Part shown: piece by piece, positions 1-5,666 of the stretch
Numbering within the stretch: the stretch's first letter is position 1
Layout: every line of letters starts with the position of its first letter
Assembly (NCBI GenBank): GCA_036570145.1
Contig: DATCPJ010000215.1
Location: forward strand, 1 to 12,169
Source of the DNA: UBA6019 sp036570145
GTDB taxonomy: Bacteria > Chloroflexota > Dormibacteria > Dormibacterales > Dormibacteraceae
Length of the DNA: 12,169 nt
Reading direction: 5' to 3'
Translations under genes and position numbers: made by a program
The notes under the pieces: model-generated
Seen by the model: only the letters and a program-made list of their open reading frames with translations
What the model was told of the DNA's origin: nothing
Database searches by the model: none

Positions 1-237
1 GATCCCAACCGCGCGCACGGCCGGCGCCGCGGCGCCGGCCGCCTTCATCGCATCGTCGGTTGCGCCTAGCACCGACTGCCAGATCTCCTCCGGGTCGTGC
101 TCGACCCAGCCCGGCCGCGGGTAGTGCTGGGTGATCTCCCGGTAGCCCTTGCCACGCGGCCGGCCGTCTTCGCCGACCGCGACGACGGTGGTACCGGTGG
201 TGCCCTGGTCGAGAGCCAGGACGATCCCCTCAGCCAC
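1..237 (-). CDS. glpK: Glycerol kinase, N-terminal fragment (FGGY family), cut by window edge
   Basis: Only the first 79 codons are present and the rest lies beyond base 1. The reading starts at a GTG (237-235) with VAEGIVLALDQGTTGTT. This is the ALDQGTT phosphate-binding loop at the N-terminus of FGGY kinases. YPRPGWVEHDPEEIW follows at about residues 39-53, a signature shared with E. coli glycerol kinase (YPKPGWVEHDPMEIW). The family phosphorylates glycerol to sn-glycerol-3-phosphate with ATP in the cytoplasm. The start overlaps the end of mtnP by 8 bp, so the two are probably on one transcript and translationally coupled. No strong Shine-Dalgarno is visible; a GGAG lies about 13 nt upstream, further than usual. 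Another FGGY sugar kinase cannot be fully excluded from 79 residues, but the WVEHDP motif argues for glycerol. Confidence 0.85.
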   Translation of the reverse strand, partial: MAEGIVLALDQGTTGTTVVAVGEDGRPRGKGYREITQHYPRPGWVEHDPEEIWQSVLGATDDAMKAAGAAAPAVRAVGI

Positions 238-1042
238 CGATGAAGGCGTGCTCCATCGCGGTCGGGCAGGGACAGTCGCGCTCGCCGGAGGCCAACTTCG
301 GAATCAGTCGCAGGATCAGCTCCCTGACCCTGTCGTTATTGGTCTTGAAGAAGCGCTCGACCTCGGCCACCGTCACCGGCGCAACCTCTGGCGAGCCCGC
401 CAGGCCGGCGTCGTAGTCGGTGATCAGGGCGATGTTCACGTAACAGAGCTCCAGCTCGCGGGCGAGGATCAGCTCCGGGTACTGGGTCATGTTGACGACC
501 TCCCAGCCCTGGGTCGCGAACCAGCGCGACTCGGCGCGCGTGCTGAAGCGGGGACCGTTGACCACGACGACGGTCCCCTGCTCGTGCATCGTCACGCCGA
601 GCTCGCGACCGGTCGCGACCGCCAGCTCCCGGAGCCGCGGGCAGTACGGATCGGCCGCGCTGACGTGGCCGACGCGAGGCCCGGTGAAGAAGCTGTCGGC
701 GCGGCCGTTGGTGCGGTCGACGAACTGGTCGCAGACGACGAACTCGCCCGGCCTGATCCCCGCCTGGAGCGAACCGGCGGCCGTCGGTGCGATCAGCTGG
801 GTGACGCCGAGCTTGCGCATCGCCCAGAGGTTCGCCCGGTAGTTGATCTGGGCTGGCGGGATCGTGTGCTTGATGCCGTGGCGGGCGAGGAAGATGACCT
901 CCCGCCCGTCCAGGGAGCCGATCGCGAAGTCGCCGCTCGGCTCCCCAAAAGGGGTCTTGACGTGCTCCTTGCGCACGTCGTCGAGGAGGCTGTAGAAGCC
1001 CGATCCTCCAAAGACCCCGATCAGCCCGGGCCCCGGTTTCAG
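230..1042 (-). CDS. mtnP: S-methyl-5'-thioadenosine phosphorylase (MtnP/MTAP), probable CTG start
   Basis: The enzyme cleaves 5'-methylthioadenosine with phosphate to adenine and 5-methylthioribose-1-phosphate, the first step of methylthioadenosine salvage. From the proposed start, the phosphate-binding loop VFGGSGFYSLL is at residues 10-20, RHG at 54-56, NMTQYPE at 184-190 and TDYD at 208-211. These mark the PNP/MTAP family and the MTAP branch. The first conventional start in frame is GTG at 976, but that would remove the GGSG loop. No ATG, GTG or TTG was found in frame further upstream. A CTG at 1042-1040 overlaps the mtnA stop as CTGA, with CGGCGGTGA just upstream as a Shine-Dalgarno-like sequence. 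It gives 270 residues, a normal family length. Translation is therefore probably coupled to mtnA. The function is secure; the start is an inference, and a sequencing error is the alternative. Confidence 0.9.
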   Translation of the reverse strand: MKPGPGLIGVFGGSGFYSLLDDVRKEHVKTPFGEPSGDFAIGSLDGREVIFLARHGIKHTIPPAQINYRANLWAMRKLGVTQLIAPTAAGSLQAGIRPGEFVVCDQFVDRTNGRADSFFTGPRVGHVSAADPYCPRLRELAVATGRELGVTMHEQGTVVVVNGPRFSTRAESRWFATQGWEVVNMTQYPELILARELELCYVNIALITDYDAGLAGSPEVAPVTVAEVERFFKTNNDRVRELILRLIPKLASGERDCPCPTAMEHAFIGG

Positions 1043-1989
1043 CGAGTCACCGCCGGTCGCAGCGACGCCAGGCTGTCGGGTTTCAGTACGCCGAGCTCGG
1101 TGATGATCGCCGTGATCAGCGCTGCCGGCGTGACATCGAAGGCGGGGTTCCAGGCGGGCGTGCCGGGCGGAGCGAAGGTGGTCACCTCCGCCTCCGGCCG
1201 CTCCTCGACGACGATCCCGGCCCCATTCGGCGTCGCGAGGTCGACCGTGCTCACCGGCGCCGCGATGTAGAAGGGGATCCCGTGCTCGCGCGCCAGCAGG
1301 GCGAGCGGATAGGTGCCGACCTTGTTGGCGGTGTCGCCGTTGGCCGCGACCCGGTCGGCGCCCGCGATCGCGACATCGACGAGGCCCTCCTGGAAGGCCC
1401 GGCCCGCGGCGCCGTCGGCGAGGAGCCGGAAGGGGATCCCGAGCCGGGCCAGCTCCCAGGTCGTGAGCCGCGCGCCCTGGGCTCGAGGCCGCGTCTCCAG
1501 CACCAGGACGCTCGGCTCCAGGCCGATCTCGTGGGCGGCGCGGACGATGCCCAGCGCGGTGCCGTAGTCGACCGTCGCCAGCGCGCCGGTGTTGCAGATC
1601 GTGATGACGCGCGGGCGGCGCTTGAGGAGCCCCGCGCCGAGGTGGCCGATCCGCCGGCAGGCGTCGACGCTCTCCCGGGCGATGGCATGCGCCTCGTCCA
1701 GCGGATCGCTCGCCGCGGTCACCCGGTCGACGGCCCAGAAGAGGTCGCGGGCCGTCGGGCGGCTACCGCGGATGGCGGCCAGGCCAGCCGCGGGGTCCTG
1801 TTCGCGGAGGGCCAGCACAGCGCCATAGGCCGCCGCGGCGCCGATCGCCGGCGCGCCCCGGACGACCATGTTGCGGATCGCCTTGGCCACCATGGCGGCG
1901 CTCCGGCAGGTGACGTAGGACTCCTCGTCGGGCAGCTTGGTCTGGTCGATCAGCCGCACGCCGTCGCCCGTCCATTCAACGGTGGGCAC
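1039..1989 (-). CDS. mtnA: S-methyl-5-thioribose-1-phosphate isomerase (MtnA)
   Basis: MtnA converts 5-methylthioribose-1-phosphate, the product of MtnP, to the 1-phosphate ketose 5-methylthioribulose-1-phosphate. It belongs to the eIF2B alpha/beta/delta-like family. Visible motifs are RGAPAIG at residues 44-50, ICNTGALAT at 131-139 with the catalytic cysteine C132, ETRPRAQGARLT at 165-176, and AGADRVAANGDTANKVGTY at 209-227 with the catalytic aspartate D212. Both catalytic residues match the Cys/Asp pair known from Bacillus subtilis MtnA. At 316 residues it is a little short for the family (about 340-350). The GTG start at 1989 aligns with the family N-terminus (TVEWTGDGVRLIDQTKLP) but has no Shine-Dalgarno. 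It lies directly against an inverted repeat that fills the gap to larE. The stop overlaps the proposed CTG of mtnP. No genes for later salvage steps are in the window. Confidence 0.95.
   Translation of the reverse strand: MPTVEWTGDGVRLIDQTKLPDEESYVTCRSAAMVAKAIRNMVVRGAPAIGAAAAYGAVLALREQDPAAGLAAIRGSRPTARDLFWAVDRVTAASDPLDEAHAIARESVDACRRIGHLGAGLLKRRPRVITICNTGALATVDYGTALGIVRAAHEIGLEPSVLVLETRPRAQGARLTTWELARLGIPFRLLADGAAGRAFQEGLVDVAIAGADRVAANGDTANKVGTYPLALLAREHGIPFYIAAPVSTVDLATPNGAGIVVEERPEAEVTTFAPPGTPAWNPAFDVTPAALITAIITELGVLKPDSLASLRPAVTR
1047..1055 (-). promoter_or_regulatory. Probable ribosome-binding site of mtnP inside the end of mtnA
   Basis: On the minus strand CGGCGGTGA matches the anti-16S complement AGGAGGTGA at 7 of 9 positions. 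It ends 4 nt before the CTG at 1042. Most genes in this window have no such sequence, which supports initiation at the CTG rather than at the GTG 66 bases downstream. Confidence 0.4.
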
Positions 1990-1993
1990 GCTA

Positions 1994-2019
1994 GTGGCGT
2001 GTCCGGTAACGGGGTCGAC
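1994..2019 (+). repeat. Left inverted repeat (26 bp)
   Basis: GTGGCGTGTCCGGTAACG followed by gggtcgac. It matches the reverse complement of 2168-2193 at 22 of 26 positions, and the outer 13 bases are identical. It begins 5 bp upstream of the mtnA GTG. Confidence 0.7.
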
Positions 2020-2167
2020 CAGATGGCCGCAGGCGACCCGCCGGGTCGCCGGTCAGGGCGTCGAGGTCGCGTGAAGGGGTGGCACAAGGAGGAGCGCAGC
2101 CGTAGCTGCGTGACGACGACGGGCCGGGCCCCCTGAGCTCGACATCGGCGTCCTGAGCGCGCCTGTT

Positions 2168-2193
2168 GTCGAATTCGTTGCCGGACACGCCAC
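2168..2193 (-). repeat. Right inverted repeat (26 bp)
   Basis: Read on the minus strand it is GTGGCGTGTCCGGCAACG followed by aattcgac, the partner of 1994-2019. Beyond it TGTTAGC runs directly into the larE stop codon. The TAGC there is the complement of the GCTA outside the left repeat, with three extra bases on this side. Confidence 0.7.
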
Positions 2194-2200
2194 TGTTAGC

Positions 2201-3028
2201 TTATTTGGGGTTCGGCTTCCAGGTCCGGTTGAGGCTGCCTGTCGAGTAGCCCTCGAGGTCGAGTGCCACGAAGGTGTAGCCCGCCTCCTTCAGGCCCACC
2301 ACGACCGCCTCGCGGTGCTCGAAGAGCCGTTGGACCTCCTCCGGCTCGACCTCCACCCGAGCGACGTCGCCGTGGTGGCGAACCCTTACCTGGGCAAAAC
2401 CGAGGGCCTTGACCACCGCCTCGGCGCGCTCGACCTGGCGGAGCGCCTTGACGGTGACCGGTGTGCCGTGGGGGATCCGGGAGGAGAGGCAGGCGAACGA
2501 CGGCTTGTTCCAGTTGGGAAGGCCCAGCGAGCGGGCGGCGAGGCGGATCTCCGCCTTGCCGAGGCCGGCCTCGAGGAGCGGGAAGCGCACGCCGCGCTTC
2601 ACGGCGGAGGCGTGCCCGGGCCGGTGGTCGTCCGCGTCGTCGGCGGTCGCGCCGTAGGCGAGGGTCGCCAGCCCGAGGCGCTCGCGGACCGGTTCCAGGG
2701 TGTCGAAGAGCTCCTCCTTGCAGTGGAAGCAGCGGTCGGGGTTGTTGCGGACGTAGGCCTCCAGCTCGACCTCCGAGGTGTCCACCTCGACCAGCTTGGC
2801 GCCCAGCCGCCGGGCGAGCTCACGCGCCTCGGCCTGCTCGGCCTCCGGGTAGGCGGGCGACGAGGCGAGCACCGCGACGACGCGCCCGGGCAGCTCCTCG
2901 AGCGCCAGCTTGAGCAGCAGCGACGAGTCGACGCCGCCCGAGTAGGCGACCAGGGCCGAGCCGAGCCCGCGGACCTTGACGCGAGCGCGGTCGAGGGCTT
3001 CCGGGTCGGCGCGCTGGAGCTGAATCAT
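2201..3028 (-). CDS. larE: LarE-type PP-loop ATP-dependent sulfur transferase, three-cysteine form
   Basis: LarE adenylates the carboxylates of a pyridinium dinucleotide and inserts sulfur during synthesis of the nickel-pincer nucleotide cofactor of lactate racemase and related enzymes. The PP-loop SGGVDSS is at residues 30-36. DRCFHCK gives C100 and C103, and KPSFACLSSRIPHG gives C180 at the position of the reactive cysteine of Lactobacillus LarE. Three cysteines in this arrangement resemble the LarE class, described in Thermotoga maritima, that binds a [4Fe-4S] cluster rather than sacrificing its own cysteine. The length of 275 is normal. The ATG is 16 bp after the moeB stop, so the two are very likely co-transcribed. 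No strong Shine-Dalgarno is seen. larA, larB and larC are not in the window, so the exact acceptor is inferred from family alone. Confidence 0.88.
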   Translation of the reverse strand: MIQLQRADPEALDRARVKVRGLGSALVAYSGGVDSSLLLKLALEELPGRVVAVLASSPAYPEAEQAEARELARRLGAKLVEVDTSEVELEAYVRNNPDRCFHCKEELFDTLEPVRERLGLATLAYGATADDADDHRPGHASAVKRGVRFPLLEAGLGKAEIRLAARSLGLPNWNKPSFACLSSRIPHGTPVTVKALRQVERAEAVVKALGFAQVRVRHHGDVARVEVEPEEVQRLFEHREAVVVGLKEAGYTFVALDLEGYSTGSLNRTWKPNPK

Positions 3029-3044
3029 GCTTCAGCTTCGAACT

Positions 3045-3899
3045 CTATACGGAGGCTCCCTCGGGGACGACCGAAGGCTCGACCGAGGGCATCGCGCACC
3101 AGGTCTCGTAGTCGATCAGCCCGGTGACGGTCGGGTTCTCGCCGCAGAGCACGCACTTCTTGTTCTTGCGCAGCTTGACCTCGCGGAACCGCATGTCGAG
3201 TCCCTCGAAGAGGAGGAGCCTTCCGATGAGGCTGTCCCCGATGTTGAGGATGTGCTTGATCGTCTCGAACGCCATCAGGCTGCCCACGATCCCGGGGAGG
3301 ACGCCGAACACGCCCGCCTCGGCGCAGGAGGCCACCGAGCCCGGGGGCGGCGGCTCGCTGAAGAGGCAGCGATAGCAGGCCGAGCCGTGGGCCGCGTCGA
3401 ACATCGTCATCTGGCCCTCGAAGCGGTAGATCGCGCCATGCACGAGCGGCTTGCCGAGGAAGAAGGAGGCGTCGTTGGCGAGGTAGCGGGTCGGGAAGTT
3501 GTCGGTCCCGTCCAAGATCACGTCGTAGTCTTTGAAGACGTCCATGACGTTGCTCGAGTCGAGGTGCTCGCGGATGCCGACGACCTCGACGTCGGGGTTC
3601 ATCGACTTCATCCGGTCGGCGGCCGAGTCGACCTTGGGCCGGCCGAGGTCCTCGCCGCCGTGCAAGATCTGGCGCTGGAGGTTGGAGGCGTCGACGTCAT
3701 CGAAGTCGACGATGCCGATCTTGCCGATGCCGGCAGCGGCCAGGTAGAGGCCGGCCGGGGAGCCGAGCCCGCCGGCGCCGAGCAGCAGCACGCTCGTGTT
3801 CATGAGCTTGCGCTGGCCCTTGCCGCCGACCTCGGGCAGGATCAGGTGCCGCGCATAGCGGGCGACCTGCTCCGGAGTGAAACCGTTCGGGGATGCCAT
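3045..3899 (-). CDS. moeB: MoeB/ThiF/MoeZ-type E1-like adenylyltransferase, no rhodanese domain
   Basis: This family adenylates the C-terminal Gly-Gly of ubiquitin-like sulfur carriers (MoaD, ThiS, CysO), priming them for thiocarboxylate formation in molybdopterin, thiamin or cysteine synthesis. The nucleotide-binding loop GAGGLGS is at residues 41-47 and FDDVDASNLQRQ at 66-77. The adenylation aspartate is D130 in DGTDNFPTRY. A zinc site is formed by C175xxC178 and C249xxC252, and C192 lies in the SCAEAGVFGVLPG segment. The protein ends about 30 residues after the second zinc pair, so it lacks the C-terminal rhodanese domain of MoeZ, and sulfur must come from another protein. No carrier protein is encoded nearby. 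It sits 10 bp after the phosphotransferase and 16 bp before larE. Which carrier it serves cannot be read from the sequence. Confidence 0.9.
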   Translation of the reverse strand: MASPNGFTPEQVARYARHLILPEVGGKGQRKLMNTSVLLLGAGGLGSPAGLYLAAAGIGKIGIVDFDDVDASNLQRQILHGGEDLGRPKVDSAADRMKSMNPDVEVVGIREHLDSSNVMDVFKDYDVILDGTDNFPTRYLANDASFFLGKPLVHGAIYRFEGQMTMFDAAHGSACYRCLFSEPPPPGSVASCAEAGVFGVLPGIVGSLMAFETIKHILNIGDSLIGRLLLFEGLDMRFREVKLRKNKKCVLCGENPTVTGLIDYETWCAMPSVEPSVVPEGASV

Positions 3900-3908
3900 T
3901 ACGAAACA

Positions 3909-3914
3909 GTTATA
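3909..3914 (-). promoter_or_regulatory. Possible -10 element for moeB-larE
   Basis: On the minus strand TATAAC lies 9 nt before the moeB ATG and overlaps the TAA stop of the upstream phosphotransferase. It is one of few A/T-rich hexamers in this GC-rich DNA. A transcript starting 7-9 nt downstream would be nearly leaderless, which fits the missing Shine-Dalgarno. No convincing -35 is seen. Confidence 0.3.
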
Positions 3915-4725
3915 CCCCGCCTTGGAAAGTCGAATTCCCGTTTGGGGCGTCTATGCCGAGCAGCCTGCACGCCCAGGGCAGGACGACCTCCAGCTGGGCG
4001 AGCTGGACCGCTCGGACACGGGGAGCATCGGGGATCGTCGAGAGACCGGCGCGGGCGGCGAAGAAGCCGAGGATCCGAGCGGCGTATTCGGGCTCGAGCT
4101 CGACCGGTGGAGCACCCCCTTCGAGGACCAGGCTCGGCAACCAGAATTGGGCGTCGATCGCCGGGTTCCCGAGCGCGGTCCAGTTCCAATCGACGATGAG
4201 CGCTCTCTCCTCCCGGACGCAAAGGTTGTCGCTCCGAATGTCGAGGTGCACAACCGAGGAGCCCGCGAGCCAAGCCCGCCGGGATGCGTCCTGGAGCGCG
4301 GCCAGGTTCGCGTCGAGCCACGCCGCCGAGACCAGCCCCAGCGATAGGAAGGGCTTCGGATCGATCACGACGTCGGACCAACTGTCACCGATTTCGTCCT
4401 CGGCATTCGGAAGGCCCGGGGGAGCGGGCGCGGCGTGGAGCTCGTCGAGCGCGGCCATGATGAGCGCCTCGTCGCCCAGCCGCCAGGGCGGCGGCCAGCG
4501 CGCCCCGCTCAAGTCCTCTAGCAGCAGCCGCGGGCGTTCGCCGGACTCGTCCCATCCCAGCAGCTGCGGCATGAACGAACCGTTGAGATGGGTATAGACG
4601 TTGTGTTCGGTGCGCAGCCAGGCCTCGGTGAGGTCGTTCGTCGCACCCTTGGCGAAGGCGTTGCGCCCGTCGGGCAACGTGACCAGGCCGCGCGACGCGG
4701 CCGTGAAGCCACCGAAGTTAGCCAC
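3910..4725 (-). CDS. APH/choline-kinase-fold phosphotransferase of unknown substrate
   Basis: The motif VVHLDIRSDNLCV at residues 158-170 is the Brenner-type catalytic loop of aminoglycoside phosphotransferase-like kinases, with H160, D162 and N167. IVDWNW at 177-182 supplies the magnesium-binding D179. K26 in the N-terminal lobe and E40 are candidates for the ATP-anchoring Lys-Glu pair, and LLLEDLSG at 67-74 is the hinge region. At 271 residues it is a compact single-domain kinase. It is first in the run leading to moeB and larE, whose start is 10 bp downstream. The GTG start has no clear Shine-Dalgarno and lies 26 bp from the divergent gene at 4752. The fold covers antibiotic kinases, MtnK, choline and homoserine kinases, and protein-kinase-like enzymes. 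Nothing here identifies the substrate, and a resistance role should not be assumed. Confidence 0.82.
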   Translation of the reverse strand: MANFGGFTAASRGLVTLPDGRNAFAKGATNDLTEAWLRTEHNVYTHLNGSFMPQLLGWDESGERPRLLLEDLSGARWPPPWRLGDEALIMAALDELHAAPAPPGLPNAEDEIGDSWSDVVIDPKPFLSLGLVSAAWLDANLAALQDASRRAWLAGSSVVHLDIRSDNLCVREERALIVDWNWTALGNPAIDAQFWLPSLVLEGGAPPVELEPEYAARILGFFAARAGLSTIPDAPRVRAVQLAQLEVVLPWACRLLGIDAPNGNSTFQGGV

Positions 4726-4728
4726 GCT

Positions 4729-4734
4729 TAGAAT
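4729..4734 (+). promoter_or_regulatory. Possible -10 element for the gene at 4752
   Basis: TAGAAT (5 of 6 to TATAAT) lies in the 26-bp divergent gap, 17 nt before the ATG. The longer string TAGAATTCA recurs at 11276 in front of the tRNA. A weak AGGA (4739-4742) lies between it and the start. The usual -35 region would fall inside the phosphotransferase and shows no clear consensus. Confidence 0.35.
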
Positions 4735-4751
4735 TCACAGGACCCATAGAA

Positions 4752-5654
4752 ATGGAAAGCGAATACCTGGACGACGAAGAGGTCATCGCCCTCTACAACA
4801 AGGTACGGACCGGGCGGAAGACCTGGCCGCCGGACATCTGGAGCTCACCGGCCGCCCTCCAGTACGCGGTCACCATCTTCGACTACTGGATCCACAACGT
4901 CATGGGCTGGAAGAGCTGGCCCGAGGCGCGCACGCGGGTGAACCCCGTGCTCCTGGAGGAGCACCGGCTGGCCGACATCGTCGAGAACGTGCTCGTCCCC
5001 GAGTTCGGCGAGGACTGGCTCGACTTCGAGGTCGTGCTCAACGAGAGCATGCGGCTGAGCGAGGACGTCGACTGGGCGGTCGACCTGGTGGACCGCCAGG
5101 AGCGCGTCGAGGCGGCTTTCGAGCATGCCTTCGAGCAGCTCATCGGATCGCCCCAGGCCAAGCCTGCCCTGCTCGCCACCTATCACCGATTCCGCAACCA
5201 CCTGCTCCGCATGTGGGGCTCCTTTCAGGAGGCCCAGGCGGAGCGCGAGAAGGCGCAGCGCGACGCGGCCAACAAGTTCTGGAAGGACCTTCGCCTGGTC
5301 CGCTCCACCCGCGGCCAGAGTGCCGAGAGCTGGTCGATCGTGAACGGCGAGGACGAGCGGCTGGGTGAGGTCACCATGCTCTGGGGCGAGCCCCACCCCT
5401 ACTGCCTGATCATCCTCGACGAGCGGCTCGGGGAGGGCGACTGGGAGCAGGTCGTCTACCGGCTCGAGCAGGAGGTCCTGATCGAGGAGCCGGGCATCGT
5501 CAGCTTCGCCGTCTGGCACAAGAGCTTTCTCGGCGAGTACTACCGCTGCCTCGACTGCGGCGAGCTGCACAGCCAGTTCGACGACGACGGCCCGGCCGAC
5601 CTCCGCCTGCCGGGGATGCACGACCACGACCACGACGACGAGGACGACGACTAG
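4752..5654 (+). CDS. Uncharacterised 300-residue protein with CxxC and an acidic/His-rich tail
   Basis: I do not recognise a family. The protein is acidic, soluble and rich in Trp and Tyr, with no signal peptide or membrane segment. Residues 1-130 look mainly helical. Residues 155-180 (SFQEAQAEREKAQRDAANKFW) are strongly charged and could form a coiled coil. Residues 195-260 (WSIVNGEDERLGEVTMLW, then VSFAVWHKSF) look like a mixed alpha/beta domain. A single CxxC pair is at C266-C269 (YRCLDCGELH). The last 12 residues are almost entirely Asp, His and Glu (MHDHDHDDEDDD), a pattern that can bind divalent metal. ATG is the first in-frame start and is preceded by AGGA about 9 nt away. The gene is divergent from the phosphotransferase and ends 12 bp from the convergent GT87 gene. 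A metal-related role is possible only as inference from the tail. Confidence 0.8.
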   Translation: MESEYLDDEEVIALYNKVRTGRKTWPPDIWSSPAALQYAVTIFDYWIHNVMGWKSWPEARTRVNPVLLEEHRLADIVENVLVPEFGEDWLDFEVVLNESMRLSEDVDWAVDLVDRQERVEAAFEHAFEQLIGSPQAKPALLATYHRFRNHLLRMWGSFQEAQAEREKAQRDAANKFWKDLRLVRSTRGQSAESWSIVNGEDERLGEVTMLWGEPHPYCLIILDERLGEGDWEQVVYRLEQEVLIEEPGIVSFAVWHKSFLGEYYRCLDCGELHSQFDDDGPADLRLPGMHDHDHDDEDDD

Positions 5655-5666
5655 CAGGGCAGGTTG

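Larger units (their letters stand above)
1990..2200. mobile_element. Putative MITE-like element filling the larE-mtnA gap
   Basis: The stretch from the first base after the mtnA start to the last base before the larE stop is bounded by 26-bp inverted repeats (1994-2019 and 2168-2193, 22 of 26 matching). GCTA and TAGC lie outside them. Inside are a perfect 8-bp hairpin with a 3-nt loop (ggcgaccc/gggtcgcc, 2032-2050) and a 6-bp hairpin with a CGTA loop (2095-2110). No transposase is present. A 65-codon open frame on the minus strand (2188-1991, GTG start) spans it, but I recognise no protein and it looks like a by-product. No target-site duplication is evident. It could be a non-autonomous transposable element, a remnant of an insertion sequence, or a structured regulatory leader for mtnA. 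Confidence 0.4.

Noticed and set aside
19..40. Perfect 22-bp GC-only palindrome
   Set aside because: It lies inside the glycerol kinase frame and encodes an Ala/Gly-rich stretch. In this base composition such palindromes arise easily, and no T-run or partner site is seen.
149..1270. Plus-strand open frame of over 370 codons
   Set aside because: It is antisense to mtnP and mtnA, whose conserved motifs are unmistakable, and has no recognisable domain.
1991..2188. 65-codon minus-strand open frame inside the inverted-repeat element as a gene
   Set aside because: Its start lies in the repeat itself, there is no ribosome-binding site, and the composition is low-complexity. I mention it under the element only.
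3910..4725. Calling the APH-fold kinase an antibiotic-resistance gene or MtnK
   Set aside because: Only fold-level motifs are visible. MtnK normally replaces MtnP in salvage, and no resistance-specific signature can be seen.
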